A stretch of 5,124 nucleotides of DNA, taken from positions 1-5,124 of the forward strand of contig CAMYUO010000172.1 of NCBI GenBank assembly GCA_947302065.1, written 5' to 3'. Positions 1 through 3,798 of the stretch are shown here, piece by piece; position 1 is the first letter of the stretch, and every line of letters starts with the position of its first letter. Position numbers and translations under genes: made by a program. The notes under the pieces are model-generated. The model saw only the letters and a program-made list of their open reading frames with translations, did not search any database and was not told where the DNA came from. Origin of the DNA: an uncultured Clostridia bacterium. GTDB lineage: Bacteria > Bacillota > Clostridia > Oscillospirales > Ruminococcaceae.

Positions 1-157
1 CGAAGATGCTTTCGTGTGTCTTTTCATCAAATCCGAAATGTATGCCCATAGGATTCGGCAGGCTGTCATATTTGATGATGAACCATACAAGTCCTATTGC
101 CAGCGGGATAAGGCTGGCAATGAAAATTATGAGGTGTGCTCGTTTTAATGCCTTCAT
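1..157 (-). CDS. Partial membrane protein, DUF1648/SdpI-like N-terminus
   Basis: Only the first 52 codons are inside the window; the gene runs off the left edge. The start is an ATG at 155-157 preceded by GGGGAG (167-172) with a 9-nt spacer. The peptide begins MKALKRAHL, followed by one hydrophobic helix (about residues 9-27, ending VWFIIKY). After it comes LPNPMGIHFGF (residues 33-43), which resembles the LP-x-P-x-x-x-HF signature of DUF1648, the N-terminal domain found in SdpI-type membrane proteins. SdpI confers immunity to the SDP toxin in Bacillus subtilis. The gene begins 15 nt after the ABC permease stop, so it is very likely the last visible gene of the regulator-ATPase-permease operon. 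The family call rests on one short motif; it could instead be another small membrane protein. Function is unproven. Confidence 0.6.
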   Translation of the reverse strand, partial: MKALKRAHLIIFIASLIPLAIGLVWFIIKYDSLPNPMGIHFGFDEKTHESIF

Positions 158-175
158 TTCTTTATTCTCCCCTTA
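158..175 (-). promoter_or_regulatory. Ribosome binding site fused to the permease stop codon
   Basis: On the minus strand the permease stop TAA runs directly into GGGGAG and then, after 9 nt, the ATG of the next gene (TAAGGGGAGAATAAAGAAATG overall, 20 bases plus the last G). This tight junction supports cotranscription and probable translational coupling of the DUF1648-like gene with the permease. There is no room for a separate promoter. Confidence 0.7.
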
Positions 176-943
176 GTTTATGGCTTCCGATCTGTTATAT
201 ATACGAAGCCCTGCGGCGAAGAACAGCGCAGTGAGTATTATGCAGACTGCGATTATTTTTACTATATAGCCCGTGTCGACTCTGCCTGCGATGTCCTGAA
301 AGACGTTGGAAAAATCGAGCCTTGTCATATACTGCTGTGCAAACTCCTTGGTGGAATCAAAGAGCGTGAGCAATCCGATAAGCGACGAGTAGGACAGCGG
401 CACGACAAGTGCGAACAGGTTTACGACAGCTGATTTTCTCAGCAGAAAGCTGAGGAAAACGAATATCGAAACGATAGTCGTTATCGCCGGTATCTGCATC
501 AGGATGACGCTGAAAAACTCTGATGCTTCCGAAGAATACTCATCACCGTTGACAAGACGGTTGAACGAGTAATAGACGGTGTTTCCGAAAAGGAATGAAA
601 CGATGCCGACGCTTTGCAGAAGCAGCCACTTGAAAACGTAGTATTTGGTCTTTGTCGTGACCGAGGAAAGCGTGTTCTTTATCGTCTTTTCGCCGAAATC
701 CGCTATCAGCAGCACAGATGTCGGGATAAGCATCATATAGTAATAGTTGAAATTCATTCCCGCATTGCGCACGTCGGTTTTAAGACCGCTTGTTACAAAT
801 GTCGGGTCATAGCCGTTTATCAAACCTATCATTGTTTTGAAGGCTATTGCTGAACCAGCGGCGAATATCACAAGCGCCGCAAAGGCATATATGCCTTTTG
901 AACGCAGCATGCGGTACAGATCCGCTCTGAACATATTCATCAT
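173..943 (-). CDS. ABC-2 type transporter permease, 256 aa, six predicted helices
   Basis: This is the membrane subunit expected to pair with the ATPase encoded immediately upstream (959-1870). Hydrophobic segments fall at about residues 17-39, 65-82, 103-127, 146-168, 172-195 and 226-249, the six-helix plan of ABC-2 permeases such as BcrB/LanE/LanG. After helix 2 comes DFGEKTIKNTLSS (82-94), like the E-x-x-x-GT-x-x-x-L cytoplasmic coupling segment of this family. The N-terminus MFRADLYRMLRSK is the usual short basic lead-in. The start at 941-943 is chosen because AGGAGG (954-959) lies 10 nt upstream; a second ATG follows directly at 938-940 and a third at 932-934. The gene is 15 nt from the ATPase stop. 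Only one such permease is visible, whereas LanFEG systems have two; this one might homodimerise, or a partner may lie beyond the left edge. The substrate is unknown. Confidence 0.85.
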   Translation of the reverse strand: MMNMFRADLYRMLRSKGIYAFAALVIFAAGSAIAFKTMIGLINGYDPTFVTSGLKTDVRNAGMNFNYYYMMLIPTSVLLIADFGEKTIKNTLSSVTTKTKYYVFKWLLLQSVGIVSFLFGNTVYYSFNRLVNGDEYSSEASEFFSVILMQIPAITTIVSIFVFLSFLLRKSAVVNLFALVVPLSYSSLIGLLTLFDSTKEFAQQYMTRLDFSNVFQDIAGRVDTGYIVKIIAVCIILTALFFAAGLRIYNRSEAIN

Positions 944-952
944 AACGCTGCG

Positions 953-961
953 CCCTCCTTA
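953..961 (-). promoter_or_regulatory. Ribosome binding site overlapping the ATPase stop codon
   Basis: The ATPase stop codon TAA (959-961) overlaps the Shine-Dalgarno sequence of the permease: TAAGGAGGG on the minus strand. The AGGAGG core ends 10 nt before the ATG at 943. This fixes the permease start and indicates that ATPase and permease are translated from one message at linked rates. Confidence 0.75.
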
Positions 962-1870
962 ATTTCCGCTGATGAGCTGTCTGAAATACTCCTCGAGCGT
1001 TACGCCCGATTCGTATATCGCACTCACGCCGATGCCGTTTTCGACCAGCGCCTTTGTTATGAGTATCGGCTGGATGTCAGCCTGCGTGATCTTCAGCTCC
1101 TGTTTGTCGGTGACGGTGTATTCGGTTATGCCGAGTATGTCTTCGAGCACGGTAACGGTCCTGCTCTGGTCATCGGTCTGCAGCATTGTGCAGCGGCTGC
1201 ATTCCGCATCAAGTTCGTCTTTGGTCAGGTCTTTGATTATCTTTCCCTGATCTATGATGAGAAATCTGTTTGCGAGCGTGTAAAGCTCGGACAGCATATG
1301 GCTCGAGATCATCAGCGTGACCTCTTTTTCACGGTTGAGCTTGAAAAATGTCTCTCTCAGCTCGCTCACGGCGATAGGGTCGATGCTGTTGACAGGCTCA
1401 TCGAGCACAACGAGATCCGGGTTGTCGAGCAGGGCAAAGCCGATGCCGAGCCTTTGCTTCATACCTTGTGAAAGCTGTCTGAATTTCTTTTGCCGACCTT
1501 CGCTCAGACCGATAGTGTCGATGATACTGTTTATCTGTTTGAGGTTGGTGATGCCCTTTTGCAGACAGTAATATCTCAGGTTCTGCTCAACGGTCATATT
1601 CTTGAAAAACGCAGGCTCTTCGATAAGGCAGCCGATGCGCCTGCGCTCTTTGCGCAGATCGTCGCCCGTTTTTGAAAAGATCGAGAACTCGCCGCCTGTT
1701 GTATCGGTCAGTCCCGTTATCATTTTCAAAAGCGTGGTCTTGCCTGCGCCGTTTCGCCCGATGAGACCGAAAATATCGCCCTTGTTGACGGTGAACGAAG
1801 CGTTGTTTATCGCAGTGAAATCACCGTATTTTTTGGTAAGACCGTTTGCGGTCAGGATAGCCTCGTGCAT
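959..1870 (-). CDS. ABC transporter ATP-binding protein, BcrA/LanF-like, 303 aa
   Basis: This ATPase energises the adjacent ABC-2 permease. All nucleotide-binding motifs are present: Walker A GRNGAGKTT (38-46), signature LSQGMKQR (133-140), Walker B DLVVLDEP (152-159) with catalytic E158, D-loop NSID (161-164) and H-loop H191 in ISSH. At the Q-loop position the sequence is LIEEP (82-86), with Glu84 where most ABC ATPases have Gln. This 'E-loop' is known from lantibiotic-immunity LanF and bacitracin-resistance BcrA proteins, and with the roughly 90-residue C-terminal extension it places the protein in that subfamily. A CSRC pair sits at 224-227 in the extension. The ATG at 1868-1870 is preceded by AGGAGG (1878-1883) with a 7-nt spacer. 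Expression probably comes from the promoter at 1908-1937 plus readthrough from the regulator gene, since no terminator lies between them. Peptide export or immunity is an inference; the true substrate is unknown. Confidence 0.93.
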   Translation of the reverse strand: MHEAILTANGLTKKYGDFTAINNASFTVNKGDIFGLIGRNGAGKTTLLKMITGLTDTTGGEFSIFSKTGDDLRKERRRIGCLIEEPAFFKNMTVEQNLRYYCLQKGITNLKQINSIIDTIGLSEGRQKKFRQLSQGMKQRLGIGFALLDNPDLVVLDEPVNSIDPIAVSELRETFFKLNREKEVTLMISSHMLSELYTLANRFLIIDQGKIIKDLTKDELDAECSRCTMLQTDDQSRTVTVLEDILGITEYTVTDKQELKITQADIQPILITKALVENGIGVSAIYESGVTLEEYFRQLISGN

Positions 1871-1907
1871 TCTTTCTCCTCCTGTCAGTAGGTGAGACCA
1901 TTATTTT

Positions 1908-1937
1908 ATTATAATATAGCAGGAAAGTCTGAAATAA
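1908..1937 (-). promoter_or_regulatory. Probable activator-dependent promoter of the ABC transporter genes
   Basis: On the minus strand a perfect TATAAT (1908-1913) lies 37 nt upstream of the ATPase ATG. The region a -35 should occupy holds only TTATTT (1932-1937, 18-nt spacer) or TATTTC (17-nt spacer), neither close to TTGACA. A strong -10 with a weak -35 and repeats directly upstream is the usual layout of a promoter needing an activator. An overlapping TATATT (1913-1918) is an alternative -10. The transcription start would be near 1901. This is a prediction from sequence alone. Confidence 0.6.
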
Positions 1938-1939
1938 CA

Positions 1940-1968
1940 CTTAATTCAAGTCTTAAAAATTGCTTAAT
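1940..1968 (-). repeat. Three CTTAA(T/A) direct repeats, putative response-regulator operator
   Basis: On the plus strand CTTAAT (1940-1945), CTTAAA (1952-1957) and CTTAAT (1963-1968) recur at 12- and 11-bp intervals, about one helical turn; on the minus strand they read ATTAAG, TTTAAG, ATTAAG. OmpR/PhoB-family winged-helix regulators typically bind tandem direct repeats of about 11 bp. The array ends 2 nt upstream of the candidate -35 of the ABC promoter, roughly -39 to -67 from the inferred start site, where such activators normally act. The regulator encoded directly upstream (1972-2652) is the obvious candidate ligand. The region is AT-rich, so chance remains possible. Confidence 0.5.
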
Positions 1969-1971
1969 CGC

Positions 1972-2652
1972 CTACTTTTTGAGGCGGTAGCCGATGCCCC
2001 AGACCGTTTCGATGTAGTCTGTATCGGGGTCACACTCTTTGAGCTTTTTGCGCAGCTTGCTTATATGCACGTTGAGCGTGTTGTCATCTGCCGAGTTTTC
2101 ATAGTCCCAGACTGTGTCATATATCATGCTCTTGGTGCAGGTGCGGTTGTGGTTTTTCACCAGCAGCTGCAAAAGCAGGAACTCGTGTTTGGAAAGGTCA
2201 AGCTCGATGTCGTTGCAGGTGGCGATAAAACTGTCGGGGTCGAGCGAGATAGCCTTGTAAGTCAGCATCTTTGCTGCGGGCTTGACGCCGGGAGCCTGAG
2301 TTCTCAGCCTTGCCGTTATCCTTGCGATAAGCTCATCGTTGTCAAAAGGCTTGGTTATGTAGTCGTCTGCGCCGAGCGAGAACAGGTCAACTTTCTTTGA
2401 GGTGTCGACTATCGCACTCATCACGATGACGGGAACGTTCTTTTTCGCTTTCAGCTCGCCGATAATCTCATCGCCGCTGCGCCCGGGCAGCATAAGGTCG
2501 AGCAGTATCAGGTCAACATTTTCGCCGTGAACGAGCACGCCCTCTGTGCCCGAGAATGCGGAGATCGCCTGAAAGCCGTTGGTGCGCAGCAAAGTGCGCA
2601 GCATCGAGTTTATCTCGTTGTCGTCTTCTATTATAAGTACAGTCTTTGGCAT
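1972..2652 (-). CDS. OmpR/PhoB-family response regulator, 226 aa
   Basis: This is a DNA-binding response regulator of a two-component system. The receiver domain spans about residues 3-115: acidic pair D10/D11 after VLIIE, phosphoacceptor D52 in LLDLMLPG, S79 in VIVMSA, and Y98 and K101 in DDYITKPF. All key residues are intact, so phosphorylation control is expected. After a short linker (about 116-128) a winged-helix trans_reg_C domain fills residues 129-226, with the recognition-helix region NTLNVHISKLRKKL and the closing GIGYRLKK. The length is normal for the family. The ATG at 2650-2652 follows GGGAGG (2661-2666) with an 8-nt spacer. The gene sits 101 nt upstream of the ABC ATPase on the same strand and is divergent from the peroxiredoxin operon. 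No histidine kinase gene is visible; it may lie beyond the left edge or elsewhere. The repeats at 1940-1968 are its likeliest target. Confidence 0.95.
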   Translation of the reverse strand: MPKTVLIIEDDNEINSMLRTLLRTNGFQAISAFSGTEGVLVHGENVDLILLDLMLPGRSGDEIIGELKAKKNVPVIVMSAIVDTSKKVDLFSLGADDYITKPFDNDELIARITARLRTQAPGVKPAAKMLTYKAISLDPDSFIATCNDIELDLSKHEFLLLQLLVKNHNRTCTKSMIYDTVWDYENSADDNTLNVHISKLRKKLKECDPDTDYIETVWGIGYRLKK

Positions 2653-2693
2653 TTGGTTTTCCTCCCTTTTGCAGAAGTTGCATTTACACTGAA

Positions 2694-2722
2694 ATTATAG
2701 CATATTTTTCATTCTTTTTCAA
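2694..2722 (-). promoter_or_regulatory. Sigma-A promoter for the response regulator operon
   Basis: On the minus strand TTGAAA (2717-2722) and TATAAT (2694-2699) are separated by exactly 17 nt, and TG precedes the -10 by one base (TGCTATAAT), giving an extended -10. The start site would be near 2687, leaving a leader of about 35 nt before the regulator ATG. The match is near-consensus, so basal transcription is probably substantial. Two TTTTTCA copies on the plus strand (2705-2711, 2715-2721) lie in the spacer and -35. Confidence 0.8.
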
Positions 2723-2750
2723 CGCTTGGCGCAAAAAAGTTTTCAGACAG

Positions 2751-2779
2751 TTGCAACGGGCGAAAAAATGTGCTACAAT
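2751..2779 (+). promoter_or_regulatory. Sigma-A promoter for the peroxiredoxin-tautomerase operon
   Basis: TTGCAA (2751-2756) and TACAAT (2774-2779) are separated by 17 nt, and the -10 is extended (TGCTACAAT). The start site would be near 2786, giving a leader of about 28 nt before the ATG at 2814. The -35 is 28 bp from the -35 of the divergent regulator promoter, so a protein binding between them could influence both. I could not find a convincing PerR or Fur box here. Confidence 0.8.
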
Positions 2780-2800
2780 AGGAGTATCCCAAACAGCAAA

Positions 2801-2806
2801 AGGAGG
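2801..2806 (+). promoter_or_regulatory. Ribosome binding site that decides the peroxiredoxin start
   Basis: AGGAGG lies 7 nt before the ATG at 2814. The reading frame is open upstream to an ATG at 2646, but that stretch contains both divergent promoters and lacks a Shine-Dalgarno sequence. The 2814 start is therefore clearly the real one. Confidence 0.9.
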
Positions 2807-2813
2807 AATAAAG

Positions 2814-3275
2814 ATGCTTGAAGCAGGAAATAAAGCTCCGGCGTTCACGCTGACTGACAAAGACGGCAGGGAAGTCTCGCTGAGCGACTACAAGGGCAAA
2901 AAGGTCGTTCTGTATTTTTACCCGAAAGACAACACACCGGGCTGCACAAGGCAGGCGTGCGCTTTCGCAGCGGCTTACAACGATTTCAAAAAGCTTGATG
3001 TCGTGGTCATAGGTGTGAGCAAGGACAGCGTGGCATCTCACGTCAAGTTCGCAGAAAAGCACTCTTTGCCGTTCGTGCTTCTGTCTGACCCCGAGAGAAA
3101 GGCTATCGAGCCTTACGGCGTATGGCAGGAGAAGAAGATGTGCGGCAAGGTGTCTATGGGCGTTGTGAGAACAACGTTCGTGATAGATGAAAACGGTGTT
3201 ATCGAAAAGGTGATGCCAAAGGTAAAACCCGATACCAACGCTGCTGAGATACTGGCATATCTCAAAGGCGAATAA
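2814..3275 (+). CDS. bcp: Thiol peroxidase / peroxiredoxin of the Bcp (PrxQ) family, 153 aa
   Basis: The family reduces hydrogen peroxide and organic hydroperoxides in the cytosol, using thioredoxin or similar reductants. The AhpC/TSA thioredoxin fold covers nearly the whole protein. APAFTL (8-13) opens the fold, and the active-site loop YPKDNTPGCT (36-45) holds peroxidatic C44, with T41 and P37 of the PxxxTxxC motif. C49 lies five residues later, the spacing of the resolving cysteine in two-Cys Bcp proteins. R119 (VVRTTFVID) is the conserved active-site arginine. A further cysteine, C110 in KKMCGK, stands where Tyr is common. The length is normal for Bcp and there is no signal peptide. The gene has its own promoter (2751-2779) and RBS and is followed 20 nt later by the MIF-like gene, with which it forms an operon. 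A role in defence against peroxide or oxygen exposure in an anaerobe is inferred. Confidence 0.95.
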   Translation: MLEAGNKAPAFTLTDKDGREVSLSDYKGKKVVLYFYPKDNTPGCTRQACAFAAAYNDFKKLDVVVIGVSKDSVASHVKFAEKHSLPFVLLSDPERKAIEPYGVWQEKKMCGKVSMGVVRTTFVIDENGVIEKVMPKVKPDTNAAEILAYLKGE

Positions 3276-3295
3276 TATTATAGGGAGGAAAAACT

Positions 3296-3637
3296 ATGCC
3301 ATTTATCAATGTAAAAACAAATGCGGCTGTTTCCGCAGACAAGAAGGAGAGCATCAAGACTGCTCTGGGTCAGGCTATCACAGCTATCCCGGGAAAGTCT
3401 GAGAGCTGGCTGATGGTAGGCATCGAGCCTGAAACTGCTCTTTGGTTCAAGGGAAGCGATGCACCTGCGGCTATGGTCGAGGTCAGCGTTTTCGGCAGCG
3501 CATCAGCAAGCGCTTACAATGCACTCACCGCAAAGGTGACAGCCATGCTCAACAGCGATCTGGGAATAGCACCGGACAGGATATACGTCAAGTATTCCGA
3601 GACTCCGAACTGGGGCTGGAACGGCTCAAACTTCTGA
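3296..3637 (+). CDS. MIF / phenylpyruvate tautomerase-like protein, 113 aa
   Basis: This is a member of the tautomerase superfamily, related to macrophage migration inhibitory factor (MIF). Those proteins form homotrimers and tautomerise enol/keto acids such as phenylpyruvate, using the N-terminal proline as base. The sequence begins MPFINVKTN, so Pro2 becomes N-terminal once Met is removed. K34 aligns with catalytic Lys32 of MIF, and Y97 in PDRIYVKY aligns with Tyr95. The C-terminus GWNGSNF closely parallels the GWNNSTFA end of mammalian MIF. The MIF CxxC motif is absent (AAMV instead), and Lys99 replaces MIF Asn97 in the pocket. The length matches MIF (115 aa) rather than the roughly 60-aa 4-OT group. 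The ATG follows GGGAGG (3283-3288) with a 7-nt spacer, 20 nt after bcp. Tandem stops TGA TAA end it. The physiological substrate is unknown. Confidence 0.88.
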   Translation: MPFINVKTNAAVSADKKESIKTALGQAITAIPGKSESWLMVGIEPETALWFKGSDAPAAMVEVSVFGSASASAYNALTAKVTAMLNSDLGIAPDRIYVKYSETPNWGWNGSNF

Positions 3638-3644
3638 TAAACGC

Positions 3645-3677
3645 AAAAAACAAGCGGCCTAAGACCGCTTGTTTTTT
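3645..3677. terminator. Bidirectional intrinsic terminator
   Basis: A perfect stem of ACAAGCGG (3650-3657) and CCGCTTGT (3665-3672) encloses the 7-nt loop CCTAAGA. It is flanked by A6 upstream and T7 downstream, so on either strand the stem is followed by a U tract. It starts 8 nt after the tautomerase stop and ends the bcp operon. On the other strand it can stop transcripts from the converging FtsX-type permease gene, whose stop codon is about 120 nt away. Confidence 0.92.
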
Positions 3678-3734
3678 TGTGTAAGTGACCCTGATAGAGC
3701 ATCGGATTATAAACAGCTGAGCGCTGCTATTTTA

Positions 3735-3768
3735 GGGGGCTTTCCGGTCGCCCCCGAACCCCTTCGGG
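3735..3768. other. Two overlapping, mutually exclusive GC-rich hairpins
   Basis: GGGGGC (3735-3740) pairs with GCCCCC (3750-3755) around a 9-nt loop. CCCGAA (3753-3758) pairs with TTCGGG (3763-3768) around CCCC. The two share 3753-3755, so only one can form fully. Neither is followed by a clean U tract on the minus strand (the first is followed by TAAAATAG). They are therefore not a standard terminator for the permease gene, though they could protect its 3' end or be part of a dispersed intergenic repeat. The rest of the 3678-3798 spacer shows no gene or clear site. Confidence 0.5.
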
Positions 3769-3798
3769 AATGCATTTATTTGTTTATTTGGGATTATA

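Noticed and set aside
1939..1951. ACTT-AATTC-AAGT dyad as a regulator terminator or hairpin
   Set aside because: A four-pair AT stem with no U tract is too weak; it is better explained by the direct repeats.
1960..2400. 146-codon open frame on the plus strand opposite the response regulator
   Set aside because: It is fully antisense to an intact conserved gene, lacks an RBS, and has no recognisable domain; it is a shadow frame.
2690..2710. Possible PerR box at the AT-rich regulator promoter
   Set aside because: The dyad is poor compared with the TTATAATNATTATAA consensus, and the bases are explained by the -10 element.
2646..2813. Upstream extension of the peroxiredoxin frame by 56 codons to an ATG at 2646
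   Set aside because: It would cover both divergent promoters and overlap the regulator start, has no RBS, and encodes sequence unlike the family. The ATG at 2814 has a perfect RBS and gives normal Bcp length.
3690..3728. tRNA-like string GATAGAGCATCGGATTATAAA
   Set aside because: It recalls a D-arm/anticodon region, but there is no acceptor stem, no paired anticodon stem and no T-arm GTTCGA nearby. At most it is a remnant; chance is likelier.
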